This document shows, in pieces, positions 1-7,605 of a DNA stretch of 64,000 bases; the stretch's first letter is position 1, and each line of letters opens with the position of its first letter. The DNA is from an uncultured Lachnospiraceae bacterium (GTDB taxonomy: Bacteria > Bacillota > Clostridia > Lachnospirales > Lachnospiraceae), in NCBI GenBank assembly GCA_910587765.1, contig CAJUNR010000008.1, positions 4,592-68,591 of the forward strand. Reading direction: 5' to 3'. The notes beneath the pieces were generated by a model. It had not been told where the DNA came from. It saw only the letters and a list, made by a program, of their open reading frames with translations, and did not search any database. The translations under genes were made by a program, and so were the position numbers.

Positions 1-634
1 ACAGGCCCGCCACCGCCGTCACGGAGTATCCCAGCCCGGTGGCAATGGCCGCGCCGCCGATCCCCAGATGGAACACCGCCAGAAATATATAGTCCAGCAC
101 CATGTTCAGCACGCCTCCGGTCACGGAACAGACCAGGGAAAGCGCTGCCTTCTCACTGGCGATCAGATAGAGCGTAAAATTGTTCATCAGCAGGATGGGC
201 ACCGTAAATACCAGATAGCGGCTCAGATATTCCACGCAGTACCCCTCCACCCGGGCCGACAGCCCCATGCCAGCGAAGACGCGGCCCATAGCAAGATATC
301 CAAGTCCCCACATGAGGAGCCCCACTGCCGCATTGATCAGAATCAGTGCCGTAAAGTCTTCTCTTGCCTCTTCTGCTTTTTTCTCGCCCATCTTCTTCAT
401 AATGACTGCGCTGCCTCCCGTGGCCAGCATGGTGGAGACGGCTGTGACCAGCTGAATCACGGGCGCCGTCAGATTAATGGCGGAAAGAGCGTCCGTACCG
501 ATGAGATTTGACACGAACAGACCGTCGACCATGGTGTAAAAGGACATAAATACCGTCATGGCGATGGTCGGAACGGCGAATTTCAGGATATTTTTCAGAG
601 TTACCGGTTTCAGGTATCCATTTTGATTTTCCAT
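1..634 (-). CDS. MATE family multidrug efflux transporter, N-terminal part (runs off left edge)
   Basis: Membrane antiporter of the MATE family, expected to export drugs or other cations in exchange for Na+ or H+. The reverse-strand reading begins MENQNGYLKPVTLKNILKF and continues through hydrophobic helices with typical MATE features (PTIAMTVFMSFYTMVDGLFV, then TAVSTMLATGGSAVIM). About 211 residues are present; a full protein has about 450, so the C-terminal half lies outside the window. The start at 634 is preceded by AAGGAG at normal spacing. The promoter just upstream has the 19-bp spacer of MerR-regulated genes, and a MerR protein with a drug-binding-type domain is encoded 1 kb away, so drug-induced activation is likely (inference). 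Confidence 0.9.
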   Translation of the reverse strand, partial: MENQNGYLKPVTLKNILKFAVPTIAMTVFMSFYTMVDGLFVSNLIGTDALSAINLTAPVIQLVTAVSTMLATGGSAVIMKKMGEKKAEEAREDFTALILINAAVGLLMWGLGYLAMGRVFAGMGLSARVEGYCVEYLSRYLVFTVPILLMNNFTLYLIASEKAALSLVCSVTGGVLNMVLDYIFLAVFHLGIGGAAIATGLGYSVTAVAGL

Positions 635-675
635 TTTTTTCTCCTTTTGTCTTGCATTTGTCCCCTGTATCCGGT

Positions 676-706
676 ATCATAAACTATACAGTAACTGTAC
701 AGTCAA
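676..706 (-). promoter_or_regulatory. MerR-type promoter of the MATE gene
   Basis: On the minus strand TTGACT (701-706) and TATGAT (676-681) are separated by 19 bp rather than 17. Inside the spacer lies a perfect inverted repeat, TACAGT-A-ACTGTA (687-699). An over-long spacer with a centred dyad is the hallmark of promoters activated by MerR-family proteins through DNA untwisting. The transcript would start about 35 nt before the MATE start codon. The MerR/GyrI protein at 1705-2523 is the nearest candidate activator. Confidence 0.75.
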
Positions 707-766
707 GAGCCATTTGCAGAAAATTGGCCGCCGCCATGATCCGCATCAGAAAGGAAGGATATCAAA

Positions 767-1471
767 ATGCCGGAATTGCCCAGTATTCCACTCACCCACC
801 AGGAAGGCGTGTACCATGTTGTCGATTTCAACGGAGACATGGACGGTGGCAACGCAATTTTCTTAGACTATGACCCGCAGTATCAAATGCTCACCTATGA
901 TATTCCTGTCGGAAAGGACTGGCGCGGGATGACGCTGTACAATGTACCGGAAGGTGATCTCCATCGAACGCTCCTTGCCGCCTATGACAAGGAGGGACAC
1001 CTTCAGACCATCACTGCCATGCTGAGCGGTCACGAAACGCTTTTGTACATCCGTTATGAAAACGAGGAGCATGCCAGGCAGAAAATCCATAGATTTGCCA
1101 TCCGGAATGCAAATGCCATAATTGAACAAATCCAACGATGTCCGGATGTCGTGGCAAGGCTTTTCATTGAGTATTACATGGATGCGGATACCATAGATTA
1201 CCATGCAGTGATTGGCACCGCGGCTCAGATGGAAGCGGTCATGCAGAAAGGTCATTACGAGGATTCCTGCGATTATTCCGGCAACTACCCGTCCGAAAAC
1301 ATTGAGGGCGATAACGAAAGGCTGATCACAATAGTGCGCTGCGCCGAAGGCCATCCATGTGAAAATTTCCGGTATGCAGTGGAAATTATGTCAAAACATA
1401 TCGAGGAACACGCGTTGCCAGCGCTGCACAAGACGGAGGATTTTAAATTTATCTGTGCGGAATATGACTGA
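767..1471 (+). CDS. hypothetical protein, 234 aa
   Basis: A soluble acidic protein with no family I recognise. It begins MPELPSIPLTHQEGVYHVVD and has no signal peptide or membrane segment. The first 90 residues look beta-rich (VVDFNGDMDGGNAIFLDYDP, LLYIRYENEEHARQ) and the second half helical. The start has AAGGAAGG upstream. It sits on the plus strand between the MATE promoter and a small membrane peptide gene 26 nt downstream, with which it may be co-transcribed. Function unknown; codon use resembles its neighbours. Confidence 0.6.
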   Translation: MPELPSIPLTHQEGVYHVVDFNGDMDGGNAIFLDYDPQYQMLTYDIPVGKDWRGMTLYNVPEGDLHRTLLAAYDKEGHLQTITAMLSGHETLLYIRYENEEHARQKIHRFAIRNANAIIEQIQRCPDVVARLFIEYYMDADTIDYHAVIGTAAQMEAVMQKGHYEDSCDYSGNYPSENIEGDNERLITIVRCAEGHPCENFRYAVEIMSKHIEEHALPALHKTEDFKFICAEYD

Positions 1472-1497
1472 AAATCAGAATCGAAAGAGAGGACACC

Positions 1498-1659
1498 ATG
1501 AAAAAAATCGCTTTGACAGCAAGCATTCTGTTTATTATTTTAACTTTTATTGGCGCTGGATATGTTTTATATAACAGAGGGCAGGTAAATGCAGGGTATG
1601 CCGTTATTCCATCCGTATTTGCCATTGCCAGTACCGCCTTTTATCGAAACAAAAAATAA
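1498..1659 (+). CDS. small membrane protein, 53 aa
   Basis: A short gene beginning MKKIALTASILFIILTF and ending FYRNKK. It has a hydrophobic helix at residues 5-25 and a second weakly hydrophobic stretch around 33-47, separated by a short polar loop (YNRGQVNAG), so a two-pass hairpin in the membrane is likely. AGAGAGG precedes the ATG. It follows the 234-aa gene by 26 nt and ends 45 nt before the MerR gene. No family recognised. Confidence 0.55.
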   Translation: MKKIALTASILFIILTFIGAGYVLYNRGQVNAGYAVIPSVFAIASTAFYRNKK

Positions 1660-1704
1660 CAGCTGCGCCGCCCAGGTCTCTGAAATCTCCCGAAAGGAAT
1701 CTGC

Positions 1705-2523
1705 ATGGAAAAAGAAAGAAAACTGCTCACCATCGGCCAGTTCGCCGCCCTCCACGGCATCAACAAAAAGACGCTCATGTGGTATGATCAGATCGGCCTG
1801 TTCCGTCCGGCCGCCGTCAACCCGGTCAACGGCTACCGCTGCTATGATTATCACCAGAGCGCCGTGCTGGAGACGATCCTGCTTCTGCGGGAACTGGACG
1901 TATCCATTCAGGAGATCCAGGATTTTATGAAAAATCGTTCTGCCGAACATCTGAAATGCCTGCTGGAAGAAAAGATTGCCGGACTGGACCGGCAGCTTCG
2001 GCATCTGCAGGCAGTCCGAAAGACCCTGTGCGGCCATCACCAGAACATGGTCACCCTGCTGACCATAGACCTGTCTGAAATCTGCATCGTGGAAAAAGAA
2101 GAGCGCTGCCTGGTGACCGTGGAGATCGACCGGGACACTTCCTTTGAAAAAGAGGTGGAGCTGATTACCGCCGAGACTGCCCGGTACGGCCTCGGCCGCC
2201 TGCACGACGCCTCCTACGGCTCCATGATCCCCGTCTCCAGCCTTCAGGAGGGCAGCTTTGACGATTATACCCGGCTCTTTATCGAGATCCCCTTTCTGCC
2301 GCACAAAAAAGGACTGCATATACAGCCCGGCGGAACCTATCTAAGAGCTTTCCACAAAGGAGACTGGAATCAGCTCCCCCAGCGGTATCAGGCGATCCTT
2401 TCCTACGCCCGGGAACAGGGCCTGACCCTGTCCGGCTTCTCCTACGAAAAAGGCATCAATGAGACCGTCGCCGACCGCATGGAAGACTATATTGTGCAGA
2501 TCGAGATCCCGGTTCGCAGGTGA
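1705..2523 (+). CDS. MerR family transcriptional regulator with GyrI-like effector domain
   Basis: DNA-binding regulator of 272 aa. Residues 8-75 form the MerR winged helix (LLTIGQFAALHGINKKTLMW, then YDQIGLFRP and NGYRCYDYHQ); residues 76-110 are the dimerisation coiled coil (LEEKIAGLDRQLRHLQAVRK); the rest resembles a GyrI/BmrR-type ligand-binding domain (VEKEERCLVTVEI to YIVQIEIPVRR). Such proteins bind hydrophobic drugs and activate efflux genes from promoters with 19-bp spacers. The MATE promoter at 676-706 has that architecture and is the likely target (inference). No MerR-type dyad was found directly in front of this gene itself. Confidence 0.88.
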   Translation: MEKERKLLTIGQFAALHGINKKTLMWYDQIGLFRPAAVNPVNGYRCYDYHQSAVLETILLLRELDVSIQEIQDFMKNRSAEHLKCLLEEKIAGLDRQLRHLQAVRKTLCGHHQNMVTLLTIDLSEICIVEKEERCLVTVEIDRDTSFEKEVELITAETARYGLGRLHDASYGSMIPVSSLQEGSFDDYTRLFIEIPFLPHKKGLHIQPGGTYLRAFHKGDWNQLPQRYQAILSYAREQGLTLSGFSYEKGINETVADRMEDYIVQIEIPVRR

Positions 2524-2564
2524 CAGCCAAAATCAGACTACTGCCCCATCCAATCAAAAAACCC

Positions 2565-2761
2565 TTATGCCCCCGCCTGATCTGCTTCATCAATCATGAG
2601 CACCGCCGGCCTGTCCGCCAGAAGATCCAACGTCGTCGTTTTTCCGTACTGCCCCACCTTATTGGGCATAAAATATGCACCGCCTTCAATCAGACTTTGA
2701 ATCGCATCCAGGCGATCATCTATATTGACCATACACTGCAGCTTATTGTTGTAAATTCTTT
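2565..2761 (-). pseudogene. remnant of an AAA-ATPase (ATP-binding/PD-(D/E)XK type)
   Basis: Reading the minus strand gives about 65 codons without a stop, ending at TAA (2565-2567). They contain VNIDDRLDAIQSLIEGGAYF, GQYGKTTTLDLL (Walker-A-like) and VLMIDEADQAGA (Walker-B-like). In a large clostridial family of predicted ATPases these motifs occur in this order, as YMVD..., QYGKTTTL and LIDEVD. There the Walker A and B motifs are tens of residues farther apart than the few residues seen here, and the nuclease domain is missing. It is best read as a deleted remnant. The rest of the 2524-2837 gap holds only the hairpin at 2783-2813. Confidence 0.6.
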
Positions 2762-2782
2762 ACACCTGAAAGCACTGGGCAG

Positions 2783-2813
2783 AAAGGAGCTGCTCTTTTC
2801 CGACAGCTCCTTT
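2783..2813. terminator. hairpin between the ATPase remnant and the SDR gene
   Basis: A perfect 10-bp inverted repeat, AAAGGAGCTG and CAGCTCCTTT, with an 11-nt loop. It lies between the plus-strand MerR gene and the 3' end of the minus-strand dehydrogenase, where a bidirectional terminator would be expected. The U-run is weak on both strands, so efficiency is uncertain. Confidence 0.5.
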
Positions 2814-2837
2814 GCCGTTTAATGGAAAAATCCCTGC

Positions 2838-3626
2838 TTAATTTGGAGACTGATTATGGGCAGAGCTATTTGCATAGGGAAACATCGGTGGCCGCAACGC
2901 AAACTGGAAAGTCTCTCTGTCCACGATTCCGAGGGTACTGTCGCTGTCGTACAACTTCAGCAGATACTCCGCCATCTGCCGGCTTGTATGGTAAGTACCA
3001 AATGCTTTGTCATAGTCGTAGGTGTCTACGTTGTTGGCCTTTTTCCCGAACTCCGTCTGCGTTGCCGCAGGAGCCAGTACCTTGGCCCGCATTTTGGCTC
3101 CTGTTTCGATCAGCTCCCAGGCCAACCCCTCGGTAAATGTACTGACATAGAATTTTGTCGCACAATAGGTAACAGCAGTGGGGACAATCGTGTATCCTCC
3201 GCAGGAAGATATATTGATAAGCTGTGTTCCGGGGGCATCCTTGTAGTCACGGGCGAACAGCGAAGACAAGATAGTAAGCGCCTCGACATTCAGCCGGAGC
3301 ATAATGTCAATCTTCCTCAAGTCCTGCTGTGCCACGCTGTCATAGTTTCCAAAGCCTGCGTTGTTGACCCAGTTTTCCAGTTGGAAGTCCTTTAAATCGG
3401 AATAAAACCGATATACGTTCTCCAGCACAGACAAATCAGCCGTCCTGATCACAACATCCAGTGAAGGGTGCTGTTCCATGATTTCACGTTTTAAGGCTTC
3501 TAGATTTTCTGTGCGGCGGGCGGCGACGATCAGGTTCTTGCCCCGATTTGCAAAGGCTTTTGCAGTTTCGTACCCAATCCCGGAACTGGCTCCGGTAATA
3601 ACGGTGTATTTTTTTACGTTTCCCAT
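2838..3626 (-). CDS. short-chain dehydrogenase/reductase
   Basis: NAD(P)-dependent oxidoreductase of the classical SDR type, 262 aa. The Rossmann glycine motif TGASSGIG is near residue 13, NNAG near 90, and the catalytic Ser-Tyr-Lys set appears in NISSCGGYTIV and YCATK. The start at 3626 (MGNVKKYTVITG) is chosen because GGAGGA sits 7 nt before it; an ATG 15 nt further upstream lacks a ribosome site. The gene is divergent from a short MerR regulator and is preceded by a MerR-type promoter, so it is probably induced by that regulator. Substrate unknown. Confidence 0.9.
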   Translation of the reverse strand: MGNVKKYTVITGASSGIGYETAKAFANRGKNLIVAARRTENLEALKREIMEQHPSLDVVIRTADLSVLENVYRFYSDLKDFQLENWVNNAGFGNYDSVAQQDLRKIDIMLRLNVEALTILSSLFARDYKDAPGTQLINISSCGGYTIVPTAVTYCATKFYVSTFTEGLAWELIETGAKMRAKVLAPAATQTEFGKKANNVDTYDYDKAFGTYHTSRQMAEYLLKLYDSDSTLGIVDRETFQFALRPPMFPYANSSAHNQSPN

Positions 3627-3658
3627 TTGTAATTCCTCCATTCATCAAGTATAATAAG

Positions 3659-3689
3659 AGCATACAATGTAGAGTAAACTCTACGTCAA
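3659..3689 (-). promoter_or_regulatory. MerR-type promoter/operator of the SDR gene
   Basis: Minus-strand TTGACG (3684-3689) and TATGCT (3659-3664) are 19 bp apart. The spacer overlaps a dyad GTAGAGT-AA-ACTCTAC (3669-3684). This is the same architecture as the promoter at 676-706 but with a different dyad sequence, as expected for a different regulator. The MerR gene at 3708 is transcribed away from it. Confidence 0.8.
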
Positions 3690-3707
3690 GCGGATGGAGG
3701 GATTTTT

Positions 3708-4085
3708 TTGGATTATTCCATTGGAGAATTTTCAAAGGTCACAGGGCTTGGGATACATACCCTGCGCTACTATGAGCATGAAAACCTGATTATCCCGTTA
3801 CGGAATTCCAGCAACCGCCGCCGCTATTCGGAAAAGGATATTGCCTGGATTGCCTTTATCAAACGCCTGAAAGCAACGGGGATGCCCATTAAGGAAATCA
3901 AGAAATATGCGGCGCTGCGGGCCAAAGGGGATATTACTCTTTCAGAACGTATGGAAATGCTGATACGGCATCGGCAATCTCTAAATGAGCAGATCAGGCA
4001 GTTGCAGGAGCATGAGACCATGCTGGACGAAAAAATTGCCTTCTACCGACAGGAGATCGAGAATCGCCGGGAGGATGCGCCCTAA
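3708..4085 (+). CDS. MerR family transcriptional regulator
   Basis: A 125-aa regulator: an N-terminal MerR helix-turn-helix (YSIGEFSKVTGLGIHTLRYY, then NRRRYSEKDIAWI), followed by a coiled coil (LNEQIRQLQEHETMLDEKIA) and no effector domain. Short MerR proteins of this kind often sense redox or reactive compounds. The start is TTG at 3708, with GGAGG 7 nt upstream. It is divergent from the SDR gene, whose promoter carries a MerR-type dyad. Its stop codon overlaps by 4 nt the end of the converging amidohydrolase gene. Confidence 0.9.
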   Translation: MDYSIGEFSKVTGLGIHTLRYYEHENLIIPLRNSSNRRRYSEKDIAWIAFIKRLKATGMPIKEIKKYAALRAKGDITLSERMEMLIRHRQSLNEQIRQLQEHETMLDEKIAFYRQEIENRREDAP

Positions 4086-4894
4086 ATTTGCAGCAGCCTT
4101 TCTATATTACCGCCCAAGGCCAGCTCCGTGACAGAGCAGGATGGGCTGACAAACTCAATGAGATGTCTGCATAACAGTGGCTCCCCAAACGGTGCGTCGG
4201 AACCAAACAGGCACTTTTCCGGCACTTCTGTCAGGGCTGTTTTGACTGACAGCGGTGTAAAGGCCGCAGACAAGTCTAAGTATGCCTGTCCATGCTCCTT
4301 TGCAAAAGCGATCACGTCCATCCAGTTTGAACCACCCATGTGTCCGAAGATAACCGGAACAGCGGGATATTTCCGGCACAGCTCCATAAGGATTTTTATG
4401 CCATTCAGCGTAACCGGATGAAAGGTATGTATCCAAACAGGGAGCGTTTGATCATTTTCCAGGGCTTTGAACACAGGCTCCAACTGCTTGATCTGTGTTT
4501 CTGAGCCGGGAGTAAACTCGCCAATACCTTTGAAGGAGTTCCCAACAATATGTTGCGATATCCAATCTGCTGTTGCCTGTTCGGAAAGCCCCAGCGGAAC
4601 CGGACCAAAACCATAAAAGCGATCTGGCGCAGTCTGAATGGCCCGATTTAATTCCAGAATGGTGTCCATCATTTTTCCCATTCGTATTTCAGGAGAACAG
4701 CTGCCAGATAGAAGCTGATACAGCACTTGCATTTCTGCGCCGATTGCTTCCAATGTCGCGGATGCGGCTCTCTCAACATGGGGTGTCGTTGTGAACAAAA
4801 TCGTCCTGTCCACTCCACCATCATCCATTTTCCTGATTTGCATGGAAGTGGGGAGCATAACGTGTTGGTGGCTGTCTACAATCATGGGATTCAT
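4082..4894 (-). CDS. amidohydrolase family metal-dependent hydrolase
   Basis: TIM-barrel hydrolase of the amidohydrolase-2 type, 270 aa. It has the metal-binding HxH near the N-terminus (IVDSHQHVML), later histidines in VWIHTFHPV and FGHMGG, and the closing aspartate in LFGSDAPFG. Members hydrolyse or decarboxylate small carboxylic compounds; the substrate is not evident. Two starts are possible, 4894 and 4885 (MIVDSHQH); the second has AAGGA at better spacing. It is divergent from an HxlR regulator gene 117 nt away, which may control it. Confidence 0.85.
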   Translation of the reverse strand: MNPMIVDSHQHVMLPTSMQIRKMDDGGVDRTILFTTTPHVERAASATLEAIGAEMQVLYQLLSGSCSPEIRMGKMMDTILELNRAIQTAPDRFYGFGPVPLGLSEQATADWISQHIVGNSFKGIGEFTPGSETQIKQLEPVFKALENDQTLPVWIHTFHPVTLNGIKILMELCRKYPAVPVIFGHMGGSNWMDVIAFAKEHGQAYLDLSAAFTPLSVKTALTEVPEKCLFGSDAPFGEPLLCRHLIEFVSPSCSVTELALGGNIERLLQI

Positions 4895-5011
4895 TCCTTT
4901 CCTTGCTTTTCAATGACAAGAACAAACATAACACAGGCAGGAAAGGTGAACAAGAACGCACTTTTTTAATATGTGGTTTCTTTTTTAATACCACGCTATG
5001 GAGGAAAACTT

Positions 5012-5470
5012 ATGGCAAAATCAATCGCTGCTACGGAACAATGTCCAATGGAAATCGGCCTCAATGTTTTAAGCGGGAAATGGAAACTGAAAATCTTGTG
5101 GCAGATTTCAAAAGGAGCAGTGCGGTTCAATGAATTGCAGCGGCGTTTGGGAAATATCACTACCAAGACCTTAACGCAACAGCTCCGTGAACTGGAAAAA
5201 CAAAAAATGCTTATGCGGACAGTTTATCCGGACAACCCGCCAAAGGTCGAATATACCTTAACAGAACTTGGACAATCTATTCATCCTGTTTTGAAGTCAC
5301 TGTGTGATTGGGGAACAACCTACCAGGCTGCCGTACCACCAGTCAACGATTTTGGTGAGCCTCTTACAGATGCCAGTTGCCGCGCTCAATTTTCTGGTAA
5401 AGCTCCGATTCCGGGTAAAGTTATTGACTATATGAAAACCTGGGGAGATCAGAACCTGCCAGATGAATAA
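5012..5470 (+). CDS. HxlR family transcriptional regulator
   Basis: Winged-helix regulator, 152 aa. It shows the family pattern: a cysteine near the N-terminus (ATEQCPMEIGLNVLSGKWKL), the helix-turn-helix around LQRRLGNITTKTLTQQLREL, and the wing VEYTLTELGQSI. HxlR proteins respond to reactive electrophiles or redox through that cysteine. The start at 5012 has GGAGG upstream and replaces a longer reading from 4973 that lacks one. Divergent from the amidohydrolase gene; the 117 nt between them must hold both promoters, but no operator is obvious. Confidence 0.9.
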   Translation: MAKSIAATEQCPMEIGLNVLSGKWKLKILWQISKGAVRFNELQRRLGNITTKTLTQQLRELEKQKMLMRTVYPDNPPKVEYTLTELGQSIHPVLKSLCDWGTTYQAAVPPVNDFGEPLTDASCRAQFSGKAPIPGKVIDYMKTWGDQNLPDE

Positions 5471-5572
5471 AGAAATTCTAAAAAACTGCACCATGTCCTG
5501 AATGATCCCCATAACCTTTATAACCAGACTGTTATTACATCCATTCAACTGATCTGCTTTCACAAAATTCTG

Positions 5573-5614
5573 TTGACAAATTCATAATTTCGAGTTATTA
5601 TGTAGCATGCTACA
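5573..5614 (+). promoter_or_regulatory. sigma-A promoter and palindromic operator of marR-MATE operon
   Basis: TTGACA (5573-5578), 17-bp spacer and TATTAT (5596-5601) form a near-consensus promoter. Directly overlapping its downstream edge is a perfect 14-bp palindrome, TGTAGCATGCTACA (5601-5614). That position would let the downstream MarR protein repress its own operon. Confidence 0.85.
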
Positions 5615-5636
5615 CATCTGTGGTCAGGAGAGTGCC

Positions 5637-6089
5637 ATGTGTGAACTGAGATATTATTTTAAAAAAATACACAATCAGCTGGAAACCGGCTTCAACCGGA
5701 AATACAAAAAATACGGCCTTACCAGCACACAGCTTGACGTCCTGCTCTATCTTTCCAAAAACAGTCATGGAGAAAACACGCTTACGGATCTGGCTGCCCA
5801 TTTTAACGTCAAACATACCAGCGTCATCCATGTGCAGCGGATTCTGGAAAAGAAGGGGCTGATCTGCAAAAGCGCCGTTTCGGGTACCCGCTCCAGACCC
5901 ATCCGGCTGACGGACCGGGGGGAACAGCTTGGCCGGCAGATTTTCTCAGAGATGGAGCAGACCAGTCCTCTGCTGGATCAGGTCATGTTTGCCGGTCTGT
6001 CGGACGCCGACCGAAAGCTTCTGGAACGAATGCTTCAGCAGATTTATGAGAATCTGACATCCGACGCATTCCAGAATCCAGATTTTTAA
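5637..6089 (+). CDS. MarR family transcriptional regulator
   Basis: Winged-helix repressor, 150 aa. The DNA-binding region is LTDLAAHFNVKHTSVIHVQR, followed by the wing RSRPIRLTDRGEQLG; flanking helices form the dimer interface. The start at 5637 (MCELRYYF) is preceded by AGGAG; the ATG at 5607 lies at the expected transcription start and cannot be used. It is first in a two-gene operon with a MATE pump, the usual arrangement for ligand-relieved repression of efflux. Confidence 0.92.
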   Translation: MCELRYYFKKIHNQLETGFNRKYKKYGLTSTQLDVLLYLSKNSHGENTLTDLAAHFNVKHTSVIHVQRILEKKGLICKSAVSGTRSRPIRLTDRGEQLGRQIFSEMEQTSPLLDQVMFAGLSDADRKLLERMLQQIYENLTSDAFQNPDF

Positions 6090-6114
6090 AACCGTCTGGA
6101 TTGCAACCGCAATT

Positions 6115-6168
6115 CCATCTGTGCGGTTGGACGCTCCAGGGAGCATCCAACCTGACTCCCGCAGATGG
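6115..6168 (+). terminator. hairpin between marR and the MATE gene, possible attenuator
   Basis: Nested inverted repeats: outer arms CCATCTG and CAGATGG, inner arms GTTGGACGCTCC and GGAGCATCCAAC with one G-U pair and a 2-nt loop. It is followed by AAAAATTTT and lies 28 nt before the MATE start. It may reduce read-through from marR or control MATE expression. The lack of a clean U-tract makes full termination unlikely. Confidence 0.5.
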
Positions 6169-6195
6169 AAAAATTTTAAGAAAGGAAGTATCTAT

Positions 6196-7605
6196 ATGGA
6201 GAATAAAACAACCGAACTGTTCCGGGACGCCCCGGTACCGAAAGCCGTTATCAGCAATGTGGTGCCGTCCATCGTCAGCATGATCATGGTGCTGATCTAC
6301 AATCTGGCGGACACCTTTTTTATCGGACAGACGAAAAACGCCTACATGGTCGCCGCGATCTCCGTGGCGACTCCGGCCTTTCTTTTATTTATGGCCATCG
6401 GCATGCTCTTTGGCATCGGAGGCACCTCGCTCATCTCCAGATCCCTTGGAGAAGGAAAGGCAGAAAAGGCCAAGAATGCCTCTGCCTTCTGCTTCTGGAC
6501 CGGCCTTGTGATCGGCATCCTCTCGATGATCGTGATCTTTGTCTGCGCGGTTCCGGTGAGCCGGGCCATCGGCGCAAGCGACGACACGGTGGGCTATGCC
6601 TCTCAGTACCTGCGCATCGTCTCCACCGCCATTCCCTTTCTGATCGTCAGCAACAGCTTCAGCAACATCATCCGCGCGGAGGGCAATGCAAACGTCGCCA
6701 TGATGGGAATGCTGATCGGAAACCTGATCAATATCATACTGGACCCGGTCATGATCCTGGGGTTCGGATGGGATGTGGCAGGAGCGGCTATTGCGACGGT
6801 CCTGGGAAATGTCTTTGCTGCCCTTTACTACATCCGGCATCTGCTTTCCAAAAACGCCTCCCTTTCCATCCATCCGAAATATTACCGTGCCGGAGGCGGA
6901 ATTGCCGCCGGGGTCCTTGCCATCGGCATTCCCGCGTCGCTGAACAGCATCCTTATGAGCCTCTCCAATATCGTCGTCAACAACATCATGTTCGCTTACG
7001 GCGACATGGCGGTGGCGGGGCTGGGCGTCGCCATGAAGGTCAATATGATCGTGGTCATGCTCCTCATCGGACTGGGCACAGGCATCCAGCCGGTGCTTGG
7101 CTACTGCTTCGGCGCCGGAAACCGGAAGCGCTATATGGACGTCCTTAAGTTTTCCCTTGCTCTCGCCTTTGGCCTGAGCGCGGTCATGACCGTCATCTGC
7201 TACTGCGGCGCCTCCCCGCTGGTACACGCGTTTCTGGAAGATCCGGACGCCTTTGCCTACGGCATGTCCTTTGCCCGCATCTACATTTATTCCGGACCGG
7301 TGATGGGCATTCTGTTTGTATTCATCAATGCCATACAGTCCACCGGCGCCGCGCTGCCGGCCCTGATCCTCTCCATCAGCCGCCAGGGAATCATTTATCT
7401 GCCCGTGCTGTTTCTCTTCCGGAATCTTTTTGACTCCGCGAAAATGCTTGCAGCGGCCCAGCCCATCACGGACTACCTGTCCACCGCTCTGGCCGTCGCG
7501 CTGTTCCTCTTCACCTGCCGGAAATATTTTCCGAAGATTCAGGAGCAGGAGGCAGATCAGAGCAGTGCAGAAATCAGGCCCAATGCCAGCAGATGCAGCG
7601 GGTAA
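6196..7605 (+). CDS. MATE family multidrug efflux transporter
   Basis: Complete 469-aa membrane antiporter with twelve predicted helices in two bundles. Typical segments are SMIMVLIYNLADTFFIGQ in the first helices and AVAGLGVAMKVNMIVVML and GTGIQPVLGYCFGAGN at the start of the second bundle. The start at 6196 (MENKTTELFRD) has AAAGGAAG upstream; the reading upstream of it runs through the hairpin. Second gene of the marR operon. Its last 49 nt overlap the converging TraX-like gene. Confidence 0.93.
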   Translation: MENKTTELFRDAPVPKAVISNVVPSIVSMIMVLIYNLADTFFIGQTKNAYMVAAISVATPAFLLFMAIGMLFGIGGTSLISRSLGEGKAEKAKNASAFCFWTGLVIGILSMIVIFVCAVPVSRAIGASDDTVGYASQYLRIVSTAIPFLIVSNSFSNIIRAEGNANVAMMGMLIGNLINIILDPVMILGFGWDVAGAAIATVLGNVFAALYYIRHLLSKNASLSIHPKYYRAGGGIAAGVLAIGIPASLNSILMSLSNIVVNNIMFAYGDMAVAGLGVAMKVNMIVVMLLIGLGTGIQPVLGYCFGAGNRKRYMDVLKFSLALAFGLSAVMTVICYCGASPLVHAFLEDPDAFAYGMSFARIYIYSGPVMGILFVFINAIQSTGAALPALILSISRQGIIYLPVLFLFRNLFDSAKMLAAAQPITDYLSTALAVALFLFTCRKYFPKIQEQEADQSSAEIRPNASRCSG

